In this document: positions 8,125 to 16,228 of the stretch, in pieces
Layout of the letters: every line of letters starts with the position of its first letter
How positions within the stretch are numbered: the stretch's first letter is position 1
From: Eubacteriales bacterium
GTDB taxonomy: Bacteria; Bacillota; Clostridia; Lachnospirales; Lachnospiraceae
Reading direction: 5' to 3'
Length of the DNA: 52,019 nucleotides
NCBI GenBank assembly: GCA_030536995.1
Contig: JAUNOY010000020.1
Location: forward strand, 1-52,019
Translations under genes and position numbers: made by a program
Notes under the pieces: generated by a model
Database searches by the model: none
What the model was told of the DNA's origin: nothing
What the model saw: the letters and a program-made list of their open reading frames with translations, nothing else

Positions 8125-9296
8125 TCAAATTTGAGTTTCGCAATTACCTATTTTCACTCCTGTAATACCAAGTGCGATCTCCAACAACTCCGCAGCCACC
8201 TGATTGTTTTTAATACGCATCAAATTATCCCACGCATCTTCTTTCCCCAGTAGATTCATACCGCCCATACCAGTTCATCATCAATAACTGCAAATCGTTC
8301 TTCCACTTCTTCTTTTACCAATACTAACAATCTGTCAATTTTCTCCTGTCGGATATTTGGATTGGAAGTCACGATTGATTTTTCTGCCTCCACCAAATCC
8401 TGCCCAAATTTTTCCGTATAATTGCCAGAGTCAAATATTGCATGAACAACTTGTTTATCTTGCGAGTCTCCTGTCCAGATAGAGAAGCCTGTTTTCTTAT
8501 AGGTTTGAAGTCTCTTTCCATACGTTTTATTAAACATTCTCATATGTGCATCAATATAATCGTACACATAAACCGCTTCTTTCCCCTCGTAATCACGATT
8601 CAGTCTTCCTATATACTGTTCCATACAACCTCCAAAGTATACCAGTACTGCAAGCCTCAGTACATCCAATCTCGGAAAATCAAATCCTTCTCCTATCTTT
8701 TGTCCAGTTGCAATCAATATAAAACTTTTCGTATGCGAAACCTGTTTTAATCGTATCCGTATTTCAGCATTTTCCTTATCCGAATTATTTCCATCCTACT
8801 ATCCACAATATCGATCACTCTCGTATATCTCGGAACAAAATAATGGCCTATTCCCTGCTCTTCGGCTCTTTCCAATGCAGTAAACCTGTGTCTTAATGGC
8901 CCCAACATCATATAGATAATTTTATCCATATAATCGCCACGTTTGGGTGTGGCAGAAACTTCATAGCTGCTTTGGGCAAAGTCTATCATTCCATCTGTTT
9001 TCACATTGTGGAAAATAACCGCCATTCTTACCACATCTGGCATAAACATCCTCTCTTTCCCCAAACATAGAAAAAAAGCGTATCGCCATCTTCTCTGTAA
9101 TAAACGTAGGATGAACAATACGCGCTCCTTGGTCAAGATCATACTCTTCTGCATTTTCTATCGTCTCTTCAAAAGGATTAATCTCGTCATATGGAATATT
9201 TTCTTTTTTCAATTTGTCTTTTAGTATCCTGTCTTCATGTTCAAGTAATCGAACAATCTTCCTCAAAGATTCCGCATCATATGCCTCTATATTCAT
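8125..9296 (-). pseudogene. Decayed TOTE-type primase-helicase (AEP primase, SF2 helicase, PLD-like tail)
   Basis: Pieces of one large protein lie in order but in different frames. The N-terminus has a coiled start, then FITEKMAIRFFSMFGERED and GGYFPQCENRWNDRLCPK, the beginning of the archaeo-eukaryotic primase domain of TOTE conflict systems. It joins out of frame to SATPKRGDYMDK, helicase motif III, at about 8970-8975, so most of the primase and helicase motifs I-II are deleted. A second deletion joins RVIDIVDS to NSDKENAEIR near 8780, followed by IATGQKIGEGFDFPRLD and YIGRLNRDYEGK (helicase motifs V-VI). A 4-base loss near 8260 throws MNLLGKEDAWDNLM (8125-8259), the PLD-like tail, out of frame. 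The intact protein would be around 900 residues. It was the fourth gene of the operon starting at 10906 and retains a GGGGACGG ribosome site. TOTE systems are predicted anti-mobile-element defences. Confidence 0.8.
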
Positions 9297-9334
9297 AACC
9301 GTCCCCTATATTACTAACAAATAAGAACTCTTTG

Positions 9335-9763
9335 TCACATATACGGCTCTATCGTAAATAGCGTCTGCTCTCCGACCTTTTTACTTACCAATTCAAATAA
9401 ATTTTCTTTCGTTGCGAACAGATTCTTAGGATTTCTCCCGATAATTAGATACTGATTTCTATCATCTAGCGAAATATGTTTCCTTGTATCGTCATTTAAT
9501 AAAATATCTGCATTATCAATGACAACCAGTTTCCCCTCTGTTTGGCTGATTATTTCTTTTATATCTTTCTGATAATCATAATTATCCAAACACAAAATCC
9601 TGGGATTAACTGCCATACATTCTCTGATAAATGAAAATGTTGCTGTCTTTCCTGTTCCTGAATCCCCCATTAAGATTGTTATATTATTGGTAAATGTAAA
9701 GTCCACCACAAACGAAGTATGCACTGTTGAAAGATGTTCCATTACAATCGGTTTACTCTTCAT
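9335..9763 (-). CDS. Small P-loop ATPase of a TOPRIM/DUF4869-like cassette
   Basis: This 142-residue protein starts with a beta-rich segment, then the Walker A motif GDSGTGKT (about 33-40) and a Walker B strand KLVVIDNADIL (about 79-89). A sensor-like strand NQYLIIGRNP follows. It is far smaller than AAA+ or ABC ATPases and carries no extra DNA-binding domain. No ABC signature LSGGQ is present. Its ATG lies inside the end of the upstream DUF4869-like gene with an 11-base overlap, so the two are translationally coupled. The third gene of the cassette; the decayed TOTE primase-helicase follows 38 bases downstream. Role unknown; an NTPase motor or switch for the TOPRIM-like partner is plausible. 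Confidence 0.75.
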   Translation of the reverse strand: MKSKPIVMEHLSTVHTSFVVDFTFTNNITILMGDSGTGKTATFSFIRECMAVNPRILCLDNYDYQKDIKEIISQTEGKLVVIDNADILLNDDTRKHISLDDRNQYLIIGRNPKNLFATKENLFELVSKKVGEQTLFTIEPYM

Positions 9764-10196
9764 TTTCCCACCACTCCTTTAGTTCTTCGTAATCCTCGAT
9801 CACCTTACATTCTCTACTAGTCTGAGCCTTCACACGTTCCATGTTAAAAGGAATCATTGCATAATCACTATATACATATCCCTCTTCGAAACCATATAAT
9901 ATTTCCAAAGCATTATTTCCACATTCTTTTAAGCAAAATACTTTATCTGGAAAATATAATACATTCAATACCGTTTTACAACCTGTAGAAAGCTGGTCTG
10001 TATTCAATGTAATATCTTCAAAGCGTGATCGGATTTTATATTTACTAAGAAGTTCCGAACCATCTATCATTTGAATATATTTTGCTGCCCTATCATCCAG
10101 TCTCGTTGCCGTATTTTGATTAAAAAATATATCATTCAATTCTATATATTCTTTATTCAGAGGTATGTCCTTCTTGTTTTTAAAAATCGTTATCAT
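9753..10196 (-). CDS. DUF4869-like protein
   Basis: The 147-residue soluble protein has an acidic N-terminal half, a central IDGSELL and LSTGCKTVLNVLYFPDKVF followed by ECGNNALEILYGFEEG, and a C-terminal acidic helix. The middle pattern (LS-G-KT, DK-F, CG-N) resembles what I recall of DUF4869 proteins from clostridia, which have no known function; this assignment is from memory and should be tested. It overlaps the gene above by ATGA and the gene below by 11 bases, so all three products are probably made in fixed ratio and may form a complex. No catalytic motif is evident. Confidence 0.6.
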   Translation of the reverse strand: MITIFKNKKDIPLNKEYIELNDIFFNQNTATRLDDRAAKYIQMIDGSELLSKYKIRSRFEDITLNTDQLSTGCKTVLNVLYFPDKVFCLKECGNNALEILYGFEEGYVYSDYAMIPFNMERVKAQTSRECKVIEDYEELKEWWENEE

Positions 10197-10906
10197 GCCA
10201 CTATCTCCAATCCAACTTTAGAAAACTGTAGTTTTAATGAACTTCCTGCATAAATCCGTTTCATTTTATCAAACACAGACAGTCTATTATTATCTAATCC
10301 GCAGATGTCGTCTTCCTGTCTCTCTCTCCATTCACAACAAGACTTTATCCAACATTCTCCAATCACACCTTTTGACACTTCAAATCCGGTATTTCTTGTC
10401 AGATCATATAGTAGTCTTGCAGATAATTGTTCAATATTATGCTCATCAATGCGTTTATCATATTCTACGATTTCGCGAATTCCTTTATAGTTAAAATCAT
10501 CATCCTGCAAGGCTTCTACCAGCTTATGTCTTGCCTCAATCATCCCGGCTCTTTTTTTCAAAAAATCATCTTCCGAAGCATAAATCCATTCGATTAATTC
10601 TTTAAATTCTAAGAGAATGTACTCAAAGCAAATGATATCTAACAGACAAACATTCTTCTTTTCATTTACGTATTTCTTCAAACGTTTCTGTTCCATTACA
10701 ACCTGTAGATTGTCAAAAGAATTATCAAAAACAATGATATATTTATTTTCTTCGTCTTGTAACGTCTTTACCGCTTTCACTAACTCACTATTATTCTTTT
10801 TACTTTCAACTATTACATCCGGACAAAGTCGTTTCATGAGATTTTCCCAAAATATATAACTTGCCTTTCCTTTTCTGTCTTCTATCCATAAAAAAGTTGT
10901 TGCCAC
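10193..10906 (-). CDS. TOPRIM-like (DUF4435-type) protein, first gene of the cassette
   Basis: The 237-residue protein opens with TFLWIEDRKGKASYIFWENL and later has KYIIVFDNSFDN. A glutamate after a hydrophobic strand, then an Asp-rich strand end (D-x4-D spacing rather than classic DxD), is what TOPRIM-like folds of the OLD/DUF4435 group show. The C-terminal half is helical and unrecognised, with a Cys-rich WIKSCCEW segment. The start is a GTG preceded by AGGTGG. No signal peptide or membrane segment. Its stop overlaps the next ATG by four bases. TOPRIM nucleases linked to small ATPases are common in phage defence, so a nucleic-acid-targeting role is reasonable, but the fold itself is inferred by eye. 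Confidence 0.55.
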   Translation of the reverse strand: MATTFLWIEDRKGKASYIFWENLMKRLCPDVIVESKKNNSELVKAVKTLQDEENKYIIVFDNSFDNLQVVMEQKRLKKYVNEKKNVCLLDIICFEYILLEFKELIEWIYASEDDFLKKRAGMIEARHKLVEALQDDDFNYKGIREIVEYDKRIDEHNIEQLSARLLYDLTRNTGFEVSKGVIGECWIKSCCEWRERQEDDICGLDNNRLSVFDKMKRIYAGSSLKLQFSKVGLEIVA

Positions 10907-11114
10907 GATTCTTCCACCTGCTTTCTTTGTTCTATTTTAACCGATTTTCTTCCATAACACAATAAAATCACCCAAAAGAAAAAGACCGCATTTCTGCGCC
11001 CTTTCCCACTTTTGCTTTATGATTTGTTTTTTTGCAATTTCCTGATATAATAAGCGCAGGCTATATATCTGATATAAAACAGAGTAAAGATTACAGAAAT
11101 GAGGTTTTACAGAA

Positions 11115-11645
11115 ATGATTGAATATAGAAAATTACAGGAAAACGAGATTAACAGAGAATTATTTTCACACTTTATACGACACCAGACTGTTGTAAAATG
11201 CTGGAGACGGCAGGGCAACAAATGGGTAATCAAAGACGATCCCTTCACAGATGACTGGAGTGAAGAGGATTATAAAGTCCTGATTCAGTGTCTCAAAAAC
11301 ACTGTCAAAACAGACGGTTTTGTTTACGCAGCCTTTTACGACGGAGTTTTAAAAGGCTTCGTATCTGTTGAATCCGGGTTATTTGGCGAGGAGCAAAAAT
11401 ATCTGGACCTTTCCAGCATTCATGTTTCCGAGGATATGAGGCACAGCGGAATCGGCAAAACACTGTTTCTTGCAGCAAAAGAATGGGCCAAAAAACACGG
11501 CGCAGAAAAATTATACATCTCTGCCCATTCCGCAGTCGAAAGTCAGGCTTTTTACCGCAAAATGGGATGTGTGGAAGCAGAGGTCTGCAATCAGGCTCAT
11601 GTAGAGGCGGAACCCTATGACTGCCAGTTGGAATGCCGCCTGTAA
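11115..11645 (+). CDS. GNAT family N-acetyltransferase
   Basis: The 176-residue protein has the GNAT core: GFVYAAFYDGVLKGFVSVES (beta strands 2-4), then LSSIHVSEDMRHSGIGKTLF, in which RHSGIGK is the acetyl-CoA pyrophosphate-binding loop, and a C-terminal AFYRKMGC. It transfers an acetyl group from acetyl-CoA to an unknown amine substrate. A TATAAT (11046-11051) lies about 65 bases upstream with a poor -35. The ATG at 11115 follows GAGG-type ribosome-site sequence at 11101-11104. Probably monocistronic, although a second GNAT remnant follows within 60 bases. Confidence 0.85.
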   Translation: MIEYRKLQENEINRELFSHFIRHQTVVKCWRRQGNKWVIKDDPFTDDWSEEDYKVLIQCLKNTVKTDGFVYAAFYDGVLKGFVSVESGLFGEEQKYLDLSSIHVSEDMRHSGIGKTLFLAAKEWAKKHGAEKLYISAHSAVESQAFYRKMGCVEAEVCNQAHVEAEPYDCQLECRL

Positions 11646-11703
11646 AAAAGTCTGACCATAAATCATCTAAGTGTATGTTGCAGAAATATAAGGAGACTTT
11701 TTC

Positions 11704-11772
11704 ATGTTAGAAATCAGATATATGCAAAACAGTGATAAAGAATTCTGGTACAGCCTATGGAGCTTTTTTTAA
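11704..11772 (+). pseudogene. N-terminal stub of a second GNAT acetyltransferase
   Basis: A clear AAGGAG site precedes an ATG that opens a 22-codon frame, MLEIRYMQNSDKEFWYSL followed by WSFF and a stop. The opening resembles the first strand and helix of small GNAT proteins. Nothing further of the domain is present before the terminator at 11821, so this looks like a gene cut off by deletion. Confidence 0.5.
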
Positions 11773-11820
11773 TCAAACAAATCTAGTACAACGAATATGA
11801 TGCGGAAACCCCAATAAAAA

Positions 11821-11854
11821 AACGCCAAATTCCTCAATACAGGAATTCAGCGTT
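11821..11854. terminator. Bidirectional terminator between the acetyltransferases and kdgK
   Basis: AACGC-c-AAATTCCT pairs with AGGAATT-ca-GCGTT, flanked by A-run and T-run on the two sides, so it can stop transcripts from both directions. It directly follows the stop of the minus-strand kinase gene. Confidence 0.85.
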
Positions 11855-11864
11855 TTTTCATTTT

Positions 11865-12962
11865 TTATCGTTTTACACGCGCTCCGGCTCCGCTCATAAT
11901 AGCTTCCACTTCTTTTTTGCTTGCCATAGTTGTGTCCCCAGGTGTTGTCATTGCAAGAGCTCCGTGAGCTGCTCCGTAATTTACGGCAATTTCTGCATTT
12001 CCGGTTGTCATAAATCCGTAAATAAGTCCGGATGCAAAGGAATCTCCTCCGCCTACGCGGTCCATAATCTCAAGACCTTTATATTCGTTGGAGTGATAAA
12101 TTTCTCCGTCTGCCCAGCAGATAGCGCTCCAGTCATTTACAGTTGCTGTTTTTACCTCACGAAGAGTTGTTGCCACTGCCTTAAAGTTCGGATAAACCTC
12201 TGCTGCGTGATTAATCATCTTCTTGTAGCCGTCCAGATTCAGTTCTTTTAAGTTTTCATCGTTTCCTTCAATCTCGAAACCGAGACAGGCTGTGAAATCT
12301 TCTTCATTACCGATCATAACGTCTACATATTTCGCAATCTCCTTATTAACCTCCTGAGCCTTTTCCAGTCCTCCGATCGCACTCCACATGGAAGGACGGT
12401 AATTCAGGTCGTAGGAAACTACAGTTCCATATTTCTTGGCAGTCTTAATCGCCTCCAGAACAGTTTCGCAGGACTGTTCGGATAAAGCCGCATAGATACC
12501 GCCTGTATGAAGCCAGCGCACTCCAAGCTCTCCAAAAATATACTCGAAATCAAAGTCTTCCGGTGTTGCTTTGGAAATCGCTGTATTTGCACGGTCAGAG
12601 CAACCAATCGCGCCGCGGATTCCGAAGCCTCTTTCTGTAAAGTTAATTCCATTTCTGCAAACTCTGCCGATGCCGTCTGTTTTCATCCACTTGATGAGGG
12701 AAGTGTCCACTCCGCCCTGCAGGATGAAATCCTCCATAAGCATACCAACCTCATTGTCTGCAAAAGCTGTGATCACGGCTGTTTTGAGTCCAAAGCAGCG
12801 TCTTAAACCACGAACTACATTGTATTCTCCGCCGCCTTCCCATGCACGGAAACTGCGCGCCGTACGGATTCTTCCTTCGCCCGGATCCAGTCTTAACATA
12901 ACCTCTCCAAGGGAAACAGCGTCAAAAGTACATTCTTCTTTCGGTCTTAAATTCAGATTCAT
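11865..12962 (-). CDS. kdgK: 2-keto-3-deoxygluconate kinase (PfkB family)
   Basis: Phosphorylates 2-keto-3-deoxygluconate (KDG) to KDPG with ATP. The 365-residue sequence has the ribokinase-fold N-terminal EVMLRLDPGEG and GGGEYNVVRGLRR, and the C-terminal anion-hole and catalytic-base motif DRVGGGDSFASGLIYGF (Asp about residue 305), as in KdgK. Last gene of the gluconate operon, 18 bases after the aldolase, followed by a terminator. It is intact, while a paralogous kinase two genes upstream in the same operon is broken, so this copy probably carries the pathway. Sugar-acid kinases of this family are hard to tell apart; the context with aldolase and dehydratase makes KDG the best guess. Confidence 0.87.
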   Translation of the reverse strand: MNLNLRPKEECTFDAVSLGEVMLRLDPGEGRIRTARSFRAWEGGGEYNVVRGLRRCFGLKTAVITAFADNEVGMLMEDFILQGGVDTSLIKWMKTDGIGRVCRNGINFTERGFGIRGAIGCSDRANTAISKATPEDFDFEYIFGELGVRWLHTGGIYAALSEQSCETVLEAIKTAKKYGTVVSYDLNYRPSMWSAIGGLEKAQEVNKEIAKYVDVMIGNEEDFTACLGFEIEGNDENLKELNLDGYKKMINHAAEVYPNFKAVATTLREVKTATVNDWSAICWADGEIYHSNEYKGLEIMDRVGGGDSFASGLIYGFMTTGNAEIAVNYGAAHGALAMTTPGDTTMASKKEVEAIMSGAGARVKR

Positions 12963-12980
12963 TGTTTTTCCTCCCTGCTA

Positions 12981-13619
12981 TTATCCGCGGACAGATGCAG
13001 CCAGCTCTACAGCTTCTTTTGTCATCTCTGCGATTTTGTCAAACTCTTTGTTTTTAATTAAATCACCTTTTACCATCCAGCTTCCGCCGCAGCAGATAAT
13101 CTTATCGAATCCAAGATAGTCTTTCAGGTTCTTTGTACTGATTCCTCCGGTCGGCATAAATTTCAGCATGGTATACGGAGCTGCCATTGCTTTGATCATC
13201 GGAAGTCCTCCAGCCTGCTCTGCCGGGAAAAATTTAACGGTTCTGAGACCCCTTTTGACAGCCTGCGCCACTTCAGACGGGGTGATACAGCCCGGAAGAA
13301 CCGAAATCTCTTTTTTAAGACAGTAATCTACAATTTCCGCATCAAATCCCGGACTTACGATAAATTTCGCTCCTGCTGCCACTGCACGGTCAACCTGCTC
13401 TGTCGTAAGAACGGTTCCCGCGCCTACAAGCATTTCCGGATATTTTTCACACATCAGACGAATAGATTCCTCTGCCGCATCTGTACGGAATGTAACTTCT
13501 GCGCATGGAAGTCCGCCTTTTACAAGAGCCTCTGCAAGAGGAACTGCATCTTTCGCGTCCTCTAATACAACAACGGGAACTACTGCAAAATCATAAAACT
13601 GTTCTTCAAATGTTTTCAT
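12981..13619 (-). CDS. eda: KDPG/KHG aldolase
   Basis: Cleaves 2-keto-3-deoxy-6-phosphogluconate to pyruvate and glyceraldehyde-3-phosphate. The 212-residue length is typical. Motifs: LPCAEVTFRTDAAEESI near residue 35-50 (Glu general base), VGAGTVLTTEQVDRAV, IVSPGFDAEIV, LPGCITPSEV, and KFFPAEQAGGL with the Schiff-base Lys at about 130, then FMPTGGIS. Lies between the broken and intact KDG kinases in the operon; an AAGGAA ribosome site precedes the ATG. Confidence 0.93.
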   Translation of the reverse strand: MKTFEEQFYDFAVVPVVVLEDAKDAVPLAEALVKGGLPCAEVTFRTDAAEESIRLMCEKYPEMLVGAGTVLTTEQVDRAVAAGAKFIVSPGFDAEIVDYCLKKEISVLPGCITPSEVAQAVKRGLRTVKFFPAEQAGGLPMIKAMAAPYTMLKFMPTGGISTKNLKDYLGFDKIICCGGSWMVKGDLIKNKEFDKIAEMTKEAVELAASVRG

Positions 13620-13642
13620 TGTCTTTCATTCCTTTCTTGAAT

Positions 13643-14387
13643 CTATCTTTTTATATCGTAATTCATATCCATCAGATTTCGAATGGTTTCTGCATCATCG
13701 GTGATATTCCCGTCTCCATGAATGGTATGCTTGATCGCGCTGCTTGCCACTGCGAAATTCAGCATATCCGAAGGCGCATACTCTTTCATCATCGCATAAA
13801 TCAGACCGCTGGCAAAAGCATCGCCTCCGCCCACCCTGTCGAGAATATGGAAGGTAAAAAGCCTGCTTTCAAAGGTACGTCCCTCATACCACATATAAGC
13901 TTTCAGACTGTTTTCACTGCCGCTGTGAGTATAGCGCACATGGCGGGCTATACATTTCAGATTGGGATATCTTTTCACAAATTCCCGAAATACCATATCC
14001 TGCTGTCCGTAATCCGGCTGCAAAGGAATGTCGTCCTTTATATCCCCTTTGGAATGGTCTTTTTCATCCTTCCAGAGAGTGCGTCGGGGTTTCCTTTGGT
14101 GTACTCAGGATAACAGGAGCACAATGTACGTCATTGCTTCTCAGCATACGAACAGCACTTTTTCCCAGACTGTTATCAGGTACAACAGTGAAAAAGGTGC
14201 TGTCAATGCCAAGATTTGCAAGTGCCAGCGCTATGTTTGCCTCACTTCCGCCGTAGCTTGCTTCAAAGGATGACGCCATACGGATTTTTTCGTAATTAGG
14301 AGGAGTTAAACGGAGCATAATCTCTCCGATGGTAATGAATTTGTGTGTATAGAGCTCAAAGTTAGTTCCGTTTATCTTTGTTTCCAT
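13643..14387 (-). pseudogene. Second KDG kinase (PfkB family), broken by internal deletion and frameshift
   Basis: The N-terminal part (14064-14387) has FITIGEIMLRLTPPN and the substrate-loop YGGSEANIALALANLG; the C-terminal part (13643-14023, continuing upstream in that frame as WKDEKDHSKGDIKDD) has ARHVRYTHSGSENSLKAY and the catalytic DRVGGGDAFASGLIY. About 100 residues between them are absent compared with a complete kinase of about 340, and the two parts are in different frames, the switch lying near 14060-14090. Active-site pieces remain at both ends but no protein spans them. It sits between the dehydratase and eda, the usual place of kdgK, so it may be the original kinase superseded by the downstream copy. 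Confidence 0.85.
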
Positions 14388-14407
14388 ATGAGCCTCCTCT
14401 GACGAAA

Positions 14408-16153
14408 TCAGTATTCCAGATATGCACCCTTCATCGGGCTTGCTGCATACTGGCTGAACAGGCGAAGAACGCCGTTTTTGTATTTCGGTTCACGCGGTTT
14501 CCAGTTTTTTCGGCGCTCTTTCAAAATCGCATCGATTTCTTCCATGGATTTGCGTTCTCCGTGAATACCGATAATATTTAACTTTCTGGCAGGTACGTCA
14601 ATCTCAATCAGGTCGCCTTCCTCCACCAGAGCGATAGGGCCGCCATCTACTGCCTCCGGACTGCAGTGTCCGATTACCGGACCTGTAGATGCACCGGAGA
14701 AACGGCCGTCTGTAATAAGGGCAATGCTTCTTCCAAGTTCTTTGTCACTGCTGATCGCCTCAGATGTATAGAACATTTCCGGCATTCCGCTTCCTTTCGG
14801 ACCTTCATAACGGATAAATACAGCATCGCCTTTTTTTACTTTATGTTTCAGAACTGCATCCAGACATTCTTCCTCACTGTCAAAAGGTCTGGCGTTGAGC
14901 ACTGCCTGGAACATCTCCTTCGGACATGCAGTGTGCTTGATCACTGCTCCTTCCGGCGCAAGATTTCCTCTTAAAATAGCAATGCTTCCATCTGTTCCGA
15001 TTGCGTTGTCATAAGAACGGATAATGTCTTCTTTTTTAAGATTCACGTTATAGCGGGCATTGAAGTCTTCCAGCCATTTTCCGCATCTTTCGTAGAATCC
15101 GTTTCTCTTTAATTCATCAAGGTTTTCTCCAAGAGTCTTTCCGGTAACTGTCATCACATCCAGATGGAGATGCTCTCGAATCTCTTCCATAATCGCAGGA
15201 ACACCGCCTGCGTAGTAGAAGCATTCCGCAGGCCATCTTCCTGCCGGACGCACATCAAGAAGATAACGGGCATTTCTGTGAAGTCTGTCAAAGGTGTCTC
15301 CTGTAATCTCAATGCCGAATTCGTGAGCAATCGCCGGAATATGGAGCAGGCAGTTGGTGCTTCCGGAAACTGCCGCATGAACGAGGATTGCATTTTCGAA
15401 GCTCTTCTCTGTGACAATCTCACTTGGGTGCATTCCCGGCATGGATGCAAGCTTCACTGCCAGCGCTCCGGCTTCTCTGGCATAGGTAAGAAGATCTGGG
15501 CTTGTGGCAGGCATCAGGGCGCTTCCCGGAAGGGCAAGTCCCAGAGCCTCTGCCATAATCTGCATAGTGGAGGCTGTTCCGATGAAAGAGCAGGCGCCGC
15601 AACTTGGGCAGGCATTGCATTTCGCCCAATTCAGCTTTTCCTCGTCAATTTCACCGCGCTGATACTTGGCGCTGTACATTCCCAACTGCTCCAGAGTGAG
15701 CATTTCCGGGCCTGCATTCATGGTTCCGCCCGGTACTACAACTGCCGGAATGTCTACTCTTGCAAGTCCCATCAGGTTTGCCGGCATTCCCTTGTCACAG
15801 CTTGCCAGATAAACTCCGGTGTCAAAAGGTGTGGCATTTGCATGTATTTCAATCATATTTGCAATCATTTCGCGGCTTACCAGACTGTAGTTGATTCCGT
15901 CTGTTCCCTGACTTTCGCCGTCACAGATATCTGTACAGTAGTAGCGGGCGCCGTGTCCTCCGGCCTCTTCAATTCCTTTTCTTACTTCCTCAACAAGAAT
16001 ATCAAGGTGTCCGCTTCCGGGATGGCTGTCACCAAAGGTACTCTCAATCATAACCTGTACCTTGGACAAATCTTCCGGCTTCCATCCTGTACCGATTCTC
16101 AGCGGATCCAGTTCTGGGGCAAGTCTTCGCATTTCCTGACTCTTTAATTCCAT
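14408..16153 (-). CDS. Sugar-acid dehydratase of the IlvD/Edd family (probable gluconate dehydratase)
   Basis: Removes water from an aldonic acid, most likely D-gluconate, to give 2-keto-3-deoxygluconate. The 581 residues carry the family's iron-sulfur and metal motifs: YYCTDICDGESQGTDG, LASCDKGMPANL, NACPSCGACSFIGTASTM and, near the C-terminus, ITDGRFSGASTGPVIGHCSPEA. True DHAD (ilvD) lies with branched-chain genes, and 6-phosphogluconate dehydratase (edd) would not need the KDG kinase downstream, so the permease-dehydratase-kinase-aldolase set points to the semi-phosphorylative Entner-Doudoroff route. Substrate could also be galactonate or another aldonate. Cytoplasmic. Follows gntP by 75 bases. 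Confidence 0.82.
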   Translation of the reverse strand: MELKSQEMRRLAPELDPLRIGTGWKPEDLSKVQVMIESTFGDSHPGSGHLDILVEEVRKGIEEAGGHGARYYCTDICDGESQGTDGINYSLVSREMIANMIEIHANATPFDTGVYLASCDKGMPANLMGLARVDIPAVVVPGGTMNAGPEMLTLEQLGMYSAKYQRGEIDEEKLNWAKCNACPSCGACSFIGTASTMQIMAEALGLALPGSALMPATSPDLLTYAREAGALAVKLASMPGMHPSEIVTEKSFENAILVHAAVSGSTNCLLHIPAIAHEFGIEITGDTFDRLHRNARYLLDVRPAGRWPAECFYYAGGVPAIMEEIREHLHLDVMTVTGKTLGENLDELKRNGFYERCGKWLEDFNARYNVNLKKEDIIRSYDNAIGTDGSIAILRGNLAPEGAVIKHTACPKEMFQAVLNARPFDSEEECLDAVLKHKVKKGDAVFIRYEGPKGSGMPEMFYTSEAISSDKELGRSIALITDGRFSGASTGPVIGHCSPEAVDGGPIALVEEGDLIEIDVPARKLNIIGIHGERKSMEEIDAILKERRKNWKPREPKYKNGVLRLFSQYAASPMKGAYLEY

Positions 16154-16228
16154 AGAAATTCTCCTCTCCGCCGTCCCTGTTCAAACACGCTCCAGGACGG
16201 TTCCATTATGCTTCTGTCGCAAATTTTG

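Noticed and set aside
10937-11248. 103-codon minus-strand frame before the TOPRIM-like gene
   Set aside because: Covers the promoter region and the start of the acetyltransferase gene; no ribosome site or family resemblance.
15164-16147. 327-codon open frame opposite the dehydratase
   Set aside because: It is the antisense shadow of a well-conserved IlvD/Edd gene, with no ribosome site and cysteine/histidine-rich nonsense composition.
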